From: Candidatus Woesearchaeota archaeon
Lineage (GTDB): Archaea > Nanobdellota > Nanobdellia > Woesearchaeales > UBA10216
Direction: 5' to 3'
DNA: 53,350 nt
Assembly (NCBI GenBank): GCA_016188155.1
Contig: JACPIH010000009.1
Coordinates: 1-53,350, forward strand
Shown here in pieces: positions 15,567 to 23,134 of this stretch. The notes under the pieces were generated by a model. It did no database searches and was not told the origin of the DNA. It saw nothing but the letters and a program-made list of their open reading frames with translations. A program made the translations under genes and the position numbers. Numbering within the stretch: the stretch's first letter is position 1; each line of letters begins with the position of its first letter.

Positions 15567-16700
15567 ATGGATGAAAAAATGGTGATAGAGGATGCAAAAA
15601 GGCTCCTTATACAAAACCGAAAGACTGTAGGCAGCTGGACATTCACAGTTCCTTCTCCCCATGAGTACAGGCACCAGTGGCTTTGGGACAGCTGCTTCCA
15701 CGCAATCGCTTTAAGGCATTTTGACACGGCAGCTGCCGAGAAGGAGCTTCTAAGCCTCGTTGCCTCCCAACACAGGAACGGAATGGTTCCCCATGAAAGC
15801 AAATATGTGCTCTTCGGGATAAAACTGCCCTACACGAGCAGGATAACCCAGCCGCCGCTCATCGCAAGGGCAGCCCTTGATGTTTACAAAAAAAGCAGGA
15901 ACAAGGACTTCCTCAGGCAAATCTTTCCTAAGCTTCAGCTTTACCACAAATGGCTGGAGGAAGAAAGGGAAATCGGCAACGTCCTGAAAGTAGTTGACTC
16001 CAATGAAAGCGGCGAGGACAACTCAGTGATATGGGATGATGAGTTTACTGTTCCAGTTCACAAGACTTATCTCAGGTGGTTCACAACATACATGCCCGGT
16101 TTCCCGCAGCTCGCGATGATAAAAAGCGTAAAGGCAACCGCAATCTACGCTGACGCCCTGGAAAGCATGGCAGGGCTTGCACGGATTTTGGGAAACAAAA
16201 GCCTAAGCAGCCATTACTCCGAAAAGCACTCTAAAGTTGTTGCGGCGATGAAAGAAGCGTTTAAGCAGAAAGACAGAACCTACTGCAGCCTTACCCATAA
16301 TGGCAAGCCGATACCTTACAGGACAAACTCAATGTTCTCGCCACTATTTGCGGCTGCAATAACCAAAAAAGAGGCAAAAAGCCTTGTTGAAGGGCACCTG
16401 CTGAACGAAAGGGAGTTCTGGACGCCTTACCCAATACCAACGGTTGCCATTAGCGAGAAAAAGTTCTCTGCAAAAGGATACTGGCGCGGCCCCATGTGGA
16501 TAAACGTGAACTGGATAATTTACAGGGGATTGCTGCGCTACGGCTTCAAAGATGTTGCAGAGCAGCTGCTGCAGAAAACTATCGCTGCAATAAAAAAGAG
16601 CGGCTTCAGGGAATACTACAACCCGCTCACCGGGGAAGGGCTGGGAGCAAAGGACTTCAGCTGGAGCGCCCTGGTAATGGACATGATACTCCAAAAGTAG
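15567..16700 (+). CDS. GH63-like glycoside hydrolase (alpha-glucosidase or mannosylglycerate hydrolase-like)
   Basis: A 377-aa cytoplasmic (alpha/alpha)6-barrel glycosidase. HQWLWDSCFHAIALRHFD (about residues 33-50) and GYWRGPMWINVNWIIYRGL (about 302-320) are the two hallmark blocks of the GH63/trehalase-like group. YYNPLTGEGLGAKDFSWSAL near the C-terminus carries the second acidic region. No signal peptide is seen. A TATA-like GATTTATTAAAAG is about 25 nt upstream. Substrate is uncertain; a compatible-solute or stored-glucoside role is possible. The gene stands between eL31 and the helicase, with hairpin element C after it. Confidence 0.8.
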   Translation: MDEKMVIEDAKRLLIQNRKTVGSWTFTVPSPHEYRHQWLWDSCFHAIALRHFDTAAAEKELLSLVASQHRNGMVPHESKYVLFGIKLPYTSRITQPPLIARAALDVYKKSRNKDFLRQIFPKLQLYHKWLEEEREIGNVLKVVDSNESGEDNSVIWDDEFTVPVHKTYLRWFTTYMPGFPQLAMIKSVKATAIYADALESMAGLARILGNKSLSSHYSEKHSKVVAAMKEAFKQKDRTYCSLTHNGKPIPYRTNSMFSPLFAAAITKKEAKSLVEGHLLNEREFWTPYPIPTVAISEKKFSAKGYWRGPMWINVNWIIYRGLLRYGFKDVAEQLLQKTIAAIKKSGFREYYNPLTGEGLGAKDFSWSALVMDMILQK

Positions 16701-16770
16701 TAAGGATTTATATACAAGCTCTCATTTTCACCATCCCAGCGCATAAAAACGGGCTTTACCGGAAGCCCCA

Positions 16771-16841
16771 TGACCCTTTCCCAAGTCGACAGCTGTCGAC
16801 TGGGCCCAATCGCAGCAGCGATTTGGGTTCTAAAAGGGTCA
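16771..16841. repeat. tandem hairpin element, copy C (three-way junction)
   Basis: A perfect 9-bp outer stem, TGACCCTTT (16771-16779) with AAAGGGTCA (16833-16841), encloses two hairpins placed end to end. They are CCCAAGTCGAC-AGCT-GTCGACTGGG (16780-16804), which contains the 16-bp palindrome GTCGACAGCTGTCGAC, and CCCAATCGC-AGCA-GCGATTTGGG (16805-16827). The two are joined by GGGCCC. This is the most regular of the three copies in the window. Confidence 0.8.
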
Positions 16842-16929
16842 ATCCAAAAACTGCGAGAGAACAAAGCAAACCGGCCATCAAACGCTATTGTTCTAAATAT
16901 TTATTTGAAATGCAAGAGGAAGAAACTAC

Positions 16930-18309
16930 ATGAAAATAGAAGAACTTAACCTAAACCCGCTGCTTCTCAAAGCTGTCAAGGGCATGGGATTCACAGAGCC
17001 AATGCCCATACAGGAAAAGTGCATCCCCGAGATAAGGCTTGGAAAGGATGTGGTGGGGCAATCAAGCACGGGCTCCGGCAAAACAGCCGCCTTTGGGCTG
17101 CCTATCCTGGAAAAGATACGGCCCGGGGTGGGGCTTCAGGTGCTTATACTTACGCCAACAAGGGAGCTTTGCGTCCAGGTCACAGAAGCACTAAATGAGT
17201 TCGGAAGGTACATTCACGCCAGGGCTGCCAGCGTATATGGCGGAGTTGGAATAGACCCCCAGATAAGAGCCATCAGAACGGCAGACATTGTCGTGGGAAC
17301 GCCAGGAAGGATTCTTGACCACCTGGAACGGAGAACAATCGCGTTCAATAACGTAAAATTCCTCGTTCTGGACGAAGCTGACAGGATGTTTGACATGGGA
17401 TTCATAGACGATGTTGAGCGAATCATAAGCAGAGTGCCGAAGGAAAGGCAAACCATGCTGTTCAGCGCAACCTTCTCCTCAGGAATACAGGACATAGTCA
17501 GGAGGCACATGCGCTCGCCGGTAAATGTAAAGGGAGAGATTTACGTTGACAAGAAACTGCTGAAGCAGGTATATTACGACATTAAGGTTTATGAAAAATT
17601 CTCGCTCCTGGTTCACCTGCTGAAAAAGAGCACATCAGGGCTTGCGCTGATATTCTGCGCAACAAGGAGGGAAGTTGACGTAGTAGCAAAAAACCTGAAG
17701 ATGCAGGGAGTGAATGCAATGGCAATCCACGGAGGACTTACGCAGAACAGAAGGCTGTACGCCCTCGACTCACTGAAAAAAGGGCACATAAACGTGCTGG
17801 TTGCCACTGATGTTGCCGCCAGAGGGCTTGACATCAAAGACATCTCCCACGTCTACAACTATGATGTCCCTAAATCCTCGGAAGAGTATGTTCACAGGAT
17901 AGGAAGGACCGCAAGGGCAGGCGTGGGCGGCGATGCGGTAACGTTGCTTTCAGATAGGGATTACGAAAACTTCAGCAGTGTACTGCGGGACCGCACGCTT
18001 GAAATCCGCAAGGCAGAACCGCCTCACTTTGAAAAGGTCCAATTCGTCAGGGTACAGCGCGAATTTGGCGGAGCAGAAAGAAGGGATTTTGGCAGAAGCC
18101 CCCAGCACGGGCCGCGGCGCTACGGGCAACCGTCACATGGCTCGTCGCACGGCAGCTACGGCGGCTACCGCAGCGAATCACCACAGGACAGCATGAACAC
18201 GAGCAGGGGCAACCGCCAGGACAGGAGCAACGAAAGAAGGCCATACCGCCACAGCTCAGGCGGCGGCTCACACCGTTCGGGCGGCAGCCAGGGCCGAGGA
18301 CGCTATTAA
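16930..18309 (+). CDS. DEAD-box RNA helicase
   Basis: A 459-aa ATP-dependent RNA helicase with all core motifs in order: Q motif (GFTEPMPIQEKCIP), motif I STGSGKTA, PTREL, GG, TPGR, motif II DEAD (VLDEADRMFDMGF), motif III SAT, then ATDVAARGLDIKD and HRIGRTARAG in the second RecA domain. After about residue 370 comes a low-complexity tail rich in Arg, Gly, Ser and Tyr, typical for non-specific RNA binding. A GAGGA sequence 7 nt before the ATG may be the ribosome-binding site. Likely role in RNA folding or ribosome assembly. Confidence 0.95.
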   Translation: MKIEELNLNPLLLKAVKGMGFTEPMPIQEKCIPEIRLGKDVVGQSSTGSGKTAAFGLPILEKIRPGVGLQVLILTPTRELCVQVTEALNEFGRYIHARAASVYGGVGIDPQIRAIRTADIVVGTPGRILDHLERRTIAFNNVKFLVLDEADRMFDMGFIDDVERIISRVPKERQTMLFSATFSSGIQDIVRRHMRSPVNVKGEIYVDKKLLKQVYYDIKVYEKFSLLVHLLKKSTSGLALIFCATRREVDVVAKNLKMQGVNAMAIHGGLTQNRRLYALDSLKKGHINVLVATDVAARGLDIKDISHVYNYDVPKSSEEYVHRIGRTARAGVGGDAVTLLSDRDYENFSSVLRDRTLEIRKAEPPHFEKVQFVRVQREFGGAERRDFGRSPQHGPRRYGQPSHGSSHGSYGGYRSESPQDSMNTSRGNRQDRSNERRPYRHSSGGGSHRSGGSQGRGRY

Positions 18310-18320
18310 TCAGTAAAATT

Positions 18321-18330
18321 CTTTAATAGC
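18321..18330 (+). promoter_or_regulatory. TATA-like element of cbf5
   Basis: CTTTAATAGC lies 21-30 nt before ATG 18351 and supports that start with a leaderless mRNA. Confidence 0.45.
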
Positions 18331-18350
18331 TGCCCAATCATGTGCTGACA

Positions 18351-19346
18351 ATGGAAAATCTGCTTCCCTTCGAAAAAACAAAACGGGAAATTCTGGTAAA
18401 AAGAAAAGACGCCACAACTTCCGAGCAGCACGGCTGCAGGCCGGAAGACCGCAAAACAGAAGAGCTCATCAGCTACGGCATCGTAAACCTTGACAAGCCA
18501 GCCGGACCGACTTCGCACCAAGTGACTTCTTACGCGAGGGACATCCTAAAAGTGAAAAAAGCAGGCCACTCGGGAACGCTTGACCCAAACGTAACAGGGG
18601 TGCTGCCGGTAGCAATCGGAAGGGCAACAAGGATAGTGCAGCTCCTTCTTACCGCAGGAAAGGAATACGTTTGCCTCATGCACATCCACAAGGACATTGA
18701 CGAGAAAAAGCTTCGGGAGGTGTGCACAGAGTTCACCGGCAAAATAAAGCAGCTTCCCCCGGTAAGAAGCTCTGTCAAAAGGCAGCTGAGGGAGAGGACA
18801 GTTTATTATTTTGAGCTGCTGGAAGTTGACGGCAAAGACGTGCTGTTCAAAGTTGGAACGCAGGCAGGAACTTACATAAGGAAGCTTGTTTCTGACATTG
18901 GTGAAAAGATAGGTGGGGCGCATATGGTCGAGCTGCGAAGGACAAAGGCAGGGCCGTTCAGCGAAGATGATGGAACCCTTGCGACTTTGCAGGACTTGGC
19001 TGATGCATACCACTATTACAAAAATGAAGGCAATGACAAATACATCAGGCACATAATCCAGCCCGTAGAAAGGGCTGTTGCCCACATCCCCAAAATCTGG
19101 ATAACCGACAGCGCTGTCGAAAGCCTATGCCACGGTGCGCCATTGCACATGCCAGGGGTTGCAAAGCTCGAGAACGGCATAGGCAAAGGAGACACTGTGG
19201 CAATAATGACGCTAAAAGATGAGCTAGTGGCCTACGGAAAAGCAGCAGAAGACTCACAGAAAATCCTGAAAGACGAGAAAGGCCTTGCCGCAAAGGCAGA
19301 AGCGGTGTTCATGAAGGAAGGGACTTATCCGAGAATGAGAGAATAG
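18351..19346 (+). CDS. cbf5: tRNA/rRNA pseudouridine synthase Cbf5
   Basis: Archaeal Cbf5 (TruB family), the catalytic subunit of H/ACA ribonucleoproteins, which also makes psi55 in tRNA. GHSGTLDPNVTGVLPVAIG (about residues 74-92) holds the catalytic Asp. TYIRKLVSDIGEKIGGAHM and LRRTKAGPFSEDD are other family blocks. The PUA domain occupies the C-terminal ~80 residues (VAKLENGIGKGDTVAIMTL). ATG at 18351 is preferred over GTG at 18342 by promoter spacing. Its presence means H/ACA guide RNAs are expected in this genome. Confidence 0.94.
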   Translation: MENLLPFEKTKREILVKRKDATTSEQHGCRPEDRKTEELISYGIVNLDKPAGPTSHQVTSYARDILKVKKAGHSGTLDPNVTGVLPVAIGRATRIVQLLLTAGKEYVCLMHIHKDIDEKKLREVCTEFTGKIKQLPPVRSSVKRQLRERTVYYFELLEVDGKDVLFKVGTQAGTYIRKLVSDIGEKIGGAHMVELRRTKAGPFSEDDGTLATLQDLADAYHYYKNEGNDKYIRHIIQPVERAVAHIPKIWITDSAVESLCHGAPLHMPGVAKLENGIGKGDTVAIMTLKDELVAYGKAAEDSQKILKDEKGLAAKAEAVFMKEGTYPRMRE

Positions 19347-19350
19347 CTAA

Positions 19351-19370
19351 CATCTATTTTTTCTTAGATG
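19351..19370. terminator. hairpin between convergent genes
   Basis: CATCTA (19351-19356) and TAGATG (19365-19370) flank TTTTTTCT. It lies at the end of cbf5 and overlaps the stop of the opposite gene, so it could stop transcription from both sides. Confidence 0.4.
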
Positions 19371-19752
19371 AAAAGAGATTTTTATGCGAAGTGTAAGCAC
19401 CTAAAAGTATTGCAGCAAAAACAAGTAGGTTGCCCGAACCAGGCACATCATGACCCATGGTCAAATACGCGATTCTCCATAAAACGCCATATAACCAGAC
19501 AAAGCCGAAGAATAACCCGGCAATTTTCAACCAGGAAAGCTTCGTTTTACCTTTCAGTGAAGCAACAGCCTTAAACCCGCAAAAACCATAAATTAGTAGA
19601 TACGGCACGAGAAGGGTGATAAGAGCCAAACCAAAAGAAACATTAGAAAAGTCCAAAAGAAAGAAAGCGAGATTTCCAGGGATTGAACCGGCCACATATG
19701 CAATAATCGACCAAAGAAACACTACCTTAAGGTCGTTTTTTATTATATTCAT
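19354..19752 (-). CDS. uncharacterised small membrane protein
   Basis: A 132-aa protein with four hydrophobic segments (about residues 10-30, 37-60, 75-95 and 103-122) and a lysine-rich end (KNLFSSKKK). ATG at 19752 is chosen over the far upstream start at 19803 because a TATA box (TATATAAAT-like, 19778-19786) lies 26-34 nt before it. No family is recognised. It faces cbf5 in convergent orientation. Codon use is more A/T-rich than the neighbours. Confidence 0.7.
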   Translation of the reverse strand: MNIIKNDLKVVFLWSIIAYVAGSIPGNLAFFLLDFSNVSFGLALITLLVPYLLIYGFCGFKAVASLKGKTKLSWLKIAGLFFGFVWLYGVLWRIAYLTMGHDVPGSGNLLVFAAILLGAYTSHKNLFSSKKK

Positions 19753-19799
19753 CAAAAAAGATCTCGAGAGAATCAGATATATAAATTTAATTGCGCAAA

Positions 19800-20093
19800 T
19801 CAATCAACCGTGAAAAGCCCGCTGCTGCTGTCAACCTTGAAAAGCCCCATTCTTGCACCGGCGTCAAGCCAAGCGTGGGCATAGCTCGCAGCTGCCAAAG
19901 CCGTGAGGAGGTCTCCTTTCTTTGCAAAATGCTTAGAGTCGCTAAGGTAATTCTTTGCCATCGCGAGGAAATCTGCAGCAGACTTGAATTCTTTTGAGCT
20001 TTTGTCTGAAGCCGCAATTTTGACTAAAGTCAACGCCTTCTCAGTCATTGACCAGTACTTCTCCAGCTTTTGCTCAACTGCTGCGGCTGCCAT
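19800..20093 (-). CDS. DUF357-family protein
   Basis: A 97-aa helical protein of the archaeal DUF357 family. The signature is in the second half: MAKNYLSDSKHFAKKGDLLT then ALAAASYAHAWLDAGARMGL, a pair of helices similar to TPR-like repeats. The function of the family is not known. It stands alone with a TATA-like TTTTAAAG upstream. Confidence 0.8.
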   Translation of the reverse strand: MAAAAVEQKLEKYWSMTEKALTLVKIAASDKSSKEFKSAADFLAMAKNYLSDSKHFAKKGDLLTALAAASYAHAWLDAGARMGLFKVDSSSGLFTVD

Positions 20094-20143
20094 AGGGAGG
20101 GCGAACGAGGGGCCGCTTTAAAACTTTTACCTTTAAGTATTTG

Positions 20144-20392
20144 CTAAGAAAAAAGCTGAATTTCTGCAGGCAAGGAGATTTTTAAGCCCTTTTGAGCTTG
20201 CATCCTTTTCCTGAATCCCATGATTCCTATGCCTGTAACTTTTTTTGTTTTTTTGTCTATCCTCTCGAATACGCCATCACCCAAATTTTTATAGTGCCCT
20301 TCACCTTGGTCGCCAATGTTTAGCTCCAAGAAGTCGCCTTCTTCGTCATAGTACAGGTTCAGTTTTCCAGTCATCTTATTTTTTCCTTTCAT
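20144..20392 (-). CDS. DUF2283-family protein, possible antitoxin
   Basis: An 82-aa protein with the DUF2283 pattern: KLNLYYDEEGDFLELNIGD then FERIDKKTKKVTGIGIMGF. Members are often found next to small nuclease-like toxins. Its ATG overlaps the stop of the upstream gene (ATGA, 20389-20392), so translation is coupled; an AAAGG before the second ATG (MTGKLNL, residue 7) makes that an alternative start. Third gene of a three-gene unit. Antitoxin function is inference. Confidence 0.75.
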   Translation of the reverse strand: MKGKNKMTGKLNLYYDEEGDFLELNIGDQGEGHYKNLGDGVFERIDKKTKKVTGIGIMGFRKRMQAQKGLKISLPAEIQLFS

Positions 20393-20679
20393 TTTATTTT
20401 GTCCGTGTAGAAGCTCGTAATTACAAAGCCTTCCCCGTTTAAATACTTAACTGAAATGAATAAATACTGCTTTTTCTCCTTGTAGTAGCGGTAGTAAAAG
20501 CTTACTGCTGCATCGTATGAAAACGACATTATTTTATCAGGGTATCGCAAAGCGTCTTTTACTTGCTCTGCCTGATCCGACATTTCTGGATGTTTTTGAA
20601 TATGCGCCCATCTTTCTTTTGTCAGGTAGATTGTTCTTCCGGTTTTATCCTTAATTTCAAATACTCTTAACTTAACCAT
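20389..20679 (-). CDS. BECR-fold (PBECR-like) putative ribonuclease toxin
   Basis: A 96-aa protein. KDKTGRTIYLTKERWAHIQK and HPEM near the N-terminus, a central PDKI, and a C-terminal GEGFVITSFYTDKIK follow the layout of phage-type barnase/EndoU/colicin/RelE-like nucleases, where the His and the final Thr/Ser positions are catalytic. ATG at 20679 is preferred over GTG at 20691 because GAGTGG lies just before it. It is followed with an ATGA overlap by a DUF2283 gene, as expected for a toxin-antitoxin pair. Activity is inferred from pattern only. Confidence 0.65.
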   Translation of the reverse strand: MVKLRVFEIKDKTGRTIYLTKERWAHIQKHPEMSDQAEQVKDALRYPDKIMSFSYDAAVSFYYRYYKEKKQYLFISVKYLNGEGFVITSFYTDKIK

Positions 20680-20687
20680 GTTTCCAC

Positions 20688-20936
20688 TCACACAAACTCC
20701 GGAGGGCGTTTCTTCCTTATTACGATAACGAGCTCAAGGTCAAGCGGCTTATTGTAGAAGACTGTCCTTTTCTTCAGCTCAGAATACCTGCTCACCTTGG
20801 CGACTTTAAAATCGTGCTTATCCAAAATTTCAAAAACCTCCGATTTCAGGTGGGCAGCAATCGTATGAAAGCATTCCTTATACTCCTCAAAGTCAAGGAT
20901 GCTGTGGTTGACAAGCACGAATTTGTTTTTTCTCAT
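20688..20936 (-). CDS. uncharacterised 82-aa protein, first gene of a TA-like operon
   Basis: Not recognised. It has an N-terminal FVLVNHSILDFEEYKECFHT, a mixed alpha/beta pattern and a basic end with LELVIVIRKKRPPEF. It precedes the BECR-like gene closely (the stop overlaps the alternative GTG start). A TATA-like CATATTTAAAC at about 20962-20972 lies upstream, so it is the promoter-proximal gene of a three-gene unit. It may be a regulator, an extra antitoxin or a modifier of the pair. Confidence 0.65.
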   Translation of the reverse strand: MRKNKFVLVNHSILDFEEYKECFHTIAAHLKSEVFEILDKHDFKVAKVSRYSELKKRTVFYNKPLDLELVIVIRKKRPPEFV

Positions 20937-20985
20937 TTTTTCACGCTTTTTTTACAAAAGTTTAAATATGCTTGAGTAACAATCT

Positions 20986-21026
20986 GCGTTTCGATGAGGG
21001 CGGAATTCGTAGCCATTTGCTACGGC
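20986..21026 (-). pseudogene. degenerate 5'-half copy of the adjacent tRNA
   Basis: Read on the minus strand just after the tRNA, this stretch repeats GCC-GTAGC-AAT-GG-TACG and ends with the 12-nt identity TCCGCCCTCATC. It therefore resembles the acceptor strand, D arm and anticodon loop of the tRNA at 21035-21107, then diverges at the anticodon 3' side. No T arm or 3' acceptor strand follows. It looks like a partial tandem duplication. Confidence 0.55.
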
Positions 21027-21034
21027 AAATTGTG

Positions 21035-21107
21035 AGCCGATGAGGGGAATCGAACCCCTTCCTTCCGCTTGATGAGGGCGGACGCGTATCCAATTCGCTA
21101 CATCGGC
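21035..21107 (-). tRNA. tRNA with atypical anticodon loop (probable anticodon CAT)
   Basis: Cloverleaf on the minus strand: acceptor GCCGATG/CATCGGC, T8-A9, a short D arm GCG...CGC, T arm AGGGG-TTCGATT-CCCCT. The anticodon stem TCCGC/GCGGA encloses nine bases, CCTCATCAA. If the C·A mismatch is counted as the last pair, a seven-base loop CTCATCA remains with anticodon CAT (Met or Ile2), but then position 37 is C instead of the expected purine. The discriminator would be T. One extra acceptor pair (A with T) can also form. A tRNA is clear; its identity is not. Confidence 0.75.
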
Positions 21108-21108
21108 T

Positions 21109-21389
21109 TTTCACTTTTCTCGCCGCTGCCAAATTCTCAAAGAACTTGCTTAAATACCCTAGCCGGGCACGTGTCCAGTGACGTTGCCTAAAAGGGCTGT
21201 AGGGGCTAAATTTGGGTTCTACAGGCGCTGCAAAGCCATTGCGCAAAGTTTCCGGAAATGTCCAGTGGTTCTTGCGGAAAATAAGAAAAGTTTTCAGAAA
21301 TCAGGTTAAGGAATTACAATTTCAGCAGTTTCAGGCTAAAAATTTTTATTAGAAAACTTTAAATAATTGCACTAAACAGGAAAGGTGTT
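21109..21389. other. intergenic stretch between divergent tRNA and secreted-protein gene
   Basis: Holds a TATA-like TATTTAAGC (about 21149-21157) for the tRNA, a 9-bp direct repeat TGTCCAGTG at 21172-21180 and 21259-21267, and a TATA-like CTTTAAATAA (about 21357-21366) for the rightward gene. No other gene is seen. Confidence 0.5.
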
Positions 21390-22121
21390 ATGGTGCGGAG
21401 GAAATTATTAGTTGCTGTTATGTTCGCTTTTGTTTTACTTGCAACCCTATCGCTTTTTGCTTATGCAGCTTCAGGACCTTCTGTTGCCAAAACTGTAAAG
21501 GAAGACGAAAAGCCAAAGCCACAGGTTCAAAAGGCCGGGGAGGTAACTGCGGATGAAGCTGCAAAATACAAGTGCAGCGACTTAACGGCAATGAATGACA
21601 GGATAAGGTGCAGGCTTAAGCTGCAGGAAGAAAACGAATATGATTATCTGCCGGAAGAGTGCAGAGCATTGGTAAATGAGTCAAGAGGAAAATGCGTTGC
21701 AGACTACAAAAAGTCGCAGCAGTGCTGGACGTCGCTGAACGACACAGAAAGGTTTGACTGCGCAAAGAAGTCATTCGGGCTCGTTGGAACTGTAGCCTCG
21801 CAAAAGGCGCAGTGCAACAACCTTACCGGAACAAACAGGTCAGGCTGCATACTGCAGCTAAGGGACAGGGTGGACGCAGTAGTGAAGTTCAGGATTTACA
21901 ACCTTGAAGAAAAAGCGCAGCGCCTGATGGAAAAAGGGCTTGCAACTGAAGAGGCCGCCGCTAACTTCATTACGCAGATGGAGCAGCAGAAGCAGAACTA
22001 CAACGCAGCCCAGGCAGTAGCTGAGAAGAAGGCTGTTGTCAAGGGCGTGCAGAAGCTGTGGAAGGAGTTCATAAGCAACATGAAGCCAGGGCTGGCCGGT
22101 AAAAACGTGAGCAAAATATGA
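21390..22121 (+). CDS. secreted cysteine-rich protein, function unknown
   Basis: A 243-aa protein with a clear signal peptide: basic MVRRK, then a hydrophobic stretch to SLFAYAASG (residues 5-28). The mature part holds eight cysteines (KC, RC, EC, KC, QC, DC, QC, GC), suggesting up to four disulfides, and several NxT/NxS sequons. The last third is a long charged helix (QMEQQKQNYNAAQAVAEKKA). AGGTG before the ATG fits a ribosome-binding site. It overlaps the next gene by ATGA, so the two are coupled. No family is recognised. Confidence 0.8.
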   Translation: MVRRKLLVAVMFAFVLLATLSLFAYAASGPSVAKTVKEDEKPKPQVQKAGEVTADEAAKYKCSDLTAMNDRIRCRLKLQEENEYDYLPEECRALVNESRGKCVADYKKSQQCWTSLNDTERFDCAKKSFGLVGTVASQKAQCNNLTGTNRSGCILQLRDRVDAVVKFRIYNLEEKAQRLMEKGLATEEAAANFITQMEQQKQNYNAAQAVAEKKAVVKGVQKLWKEFISNMKPGLAGKNVSKI

Positions 22122-22408
22122 AAAATCTTGCAGTCATTGCGGTTATTGCAGCGATAATTGCCACAATGGTACTTGGCGGATGCGCACCACAACAGTCGCC
22201 AGAACTACCAGAACAACCTGCACAGCCGCAAGAACAGCAGCAACAGCTAACACTACCACCTGAATCTCAGCCGATTGCACAGCAGCCACCAGCGCAACAA
22301 CCTGCAGAGCAACAAGCGCCAGCTACAACACCCGTAACCGCCGGGGATGATGACCTCTACAGCGACAACCTTGACCAATCACTGGAAGAATTAGACCAGC
22401 TTGAGTAA
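22118..22408 (+). CDS. small Pro/Gln-rich lipoprotein
   Basis: A 96-aa protein starting with a hydrophobic signal (AVIAVIAAIIATMVLGGC). LGGC at about residues 19-22 is a lipobox, so the cysteine is the likely lipid-modified residue. The mature part is low-complexity Pro/Gln (about residues 25-70), then a short acidic end with DDDLYSDNLDQSLEELDQL. Its ATG overlaps the stop of the secreted-protein gene. The presence of an Lgt gene at 33110-33922 supports real lipid attachment. Function unknown. Confidence 0.75.
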   Translation: MKNLAVIAVIAAIIATMVLGGCAPQQSPELPEQPAQPQEQQQQLTLPPESQPIAQQPPAQQPAEQQAPATTPVTAGDDDLYSDNLDQSLEELDQLE

Positions 22409-22486
22409 ATAAAAAATTGGCAGTTGCACCAGCTGCCTTCTGAAAGATTTAAATAGTCCTGCACTGCTGTCTGCAAAAGCCAAAAA

Positions 22487-22996
22487 ATGAGGTTTTCACC
22501 ACTAGAACTGACAAAGGACCTGGCAAGCCTGACCTACCATGACGTAGCCAGGAGGAGGCTGGTAACGCCATTCCTCATATTCATCTCATTCCTGCTGGCT
22601 TTTGCCACCACAAGGGCGGTAGCCTACTTATTCCCGTCAGTAAACCTGATAATAGGCCGTTACCACATCCACCACTTCTACTACGGCATTGCGCTGCTTG
22701 TTGCATCAAACTGGATAGCCCTGATAACGAACAGGCCATGGCCAAAATACTTTGCAGCAGTGCTGTCCGGGTTTGGCCTCGGAATCATTGCCGATGAGAT
22801 AGGGCTGCTGCTAACGTGCACATCTCCTCAGTTGCTGCAGTGCGACTATTACGCCAGAATAACCCTGGACATATTCATAGCTATTGTGGCAGCCTTCCTC
22901 TCGGTGCTGTATTTAATGCCGGTGATGAGGAGGTTCAGGAGGGTAACCTACAGGACCCTGATGCTTATGCTCGGCGTATTCAGAAGGAGACGCTGA
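22487..22996 (+). CDS. uncharacterised integral membrane protein
   Basis: A 169-aa protein with four hydrophobic segments. The second is preceded by a histidine cluster (GRYHIHHFYYGIALL, about residues 58-72) and the third is followed by GLGIIADEIGLLL (about 93-105), so His and acidic residues face each other across membrane segments, suggesting metal binding or a membrane enzyme. The C-terminus is strongly basic (RRFRRVTYR, VFRRRR). A TATA-like GATTTAAATAG is about 40 nt upstream. No function assigned. Confidence 0.75.
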   Translation: MRFSPLELTKDLASLTYHDVARRRLVTPFLIFISFLLAFATTRAVAYLFPSVNLIIGRYHIHHFYYGIALLVASNWIALITNRPWPKYFAAVLSGFGLGIIADEIGLLLTCTSPQLLQCDYYARITLDIFIAIVAAFLSVLYLMPVMRRFRRVTYRTLMLMLGVFRRRR

Positions 22997-23095
22997 CTCT
23001 GATTATTCTTTTAGGAATAATTCTTTCACAACAGTTTATAAACAAGAATATTGCTGGAAGTGGCGTGGCAATTGCAGCAATGAAGAATTGCAGCG

Positions 23096-23103
23096 CATAT
23101 AAC
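23096..23103 (+). promoter_or_regulatory. TATA-like element of metK
   Basis: CATATAAC at this position predicts a start of transcription near 23122, after the upstream ATG at 23114 and before the ATG at 23135. Confidence 0.4.
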
Positions 23104-23134
23104 GGAATTAAAAATGGATGAGGTGGGCAAGGAA

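Noticed and set aside
21035-21107. Selenocysteine tRNA, because TCA lies in the loop and the acceptor can pair for 8 bp
   Set aside because: There is no long variable arm and the total length is about 73 nt, far too short for tRNA-Sec.
22185-22340. Pro/Gln codon repeats as a possible CRISPR or tandem DNA repeat
   Set aside because: They are irregular codon repeats in a lipoprotein frame; no spaced identical repeats occur.
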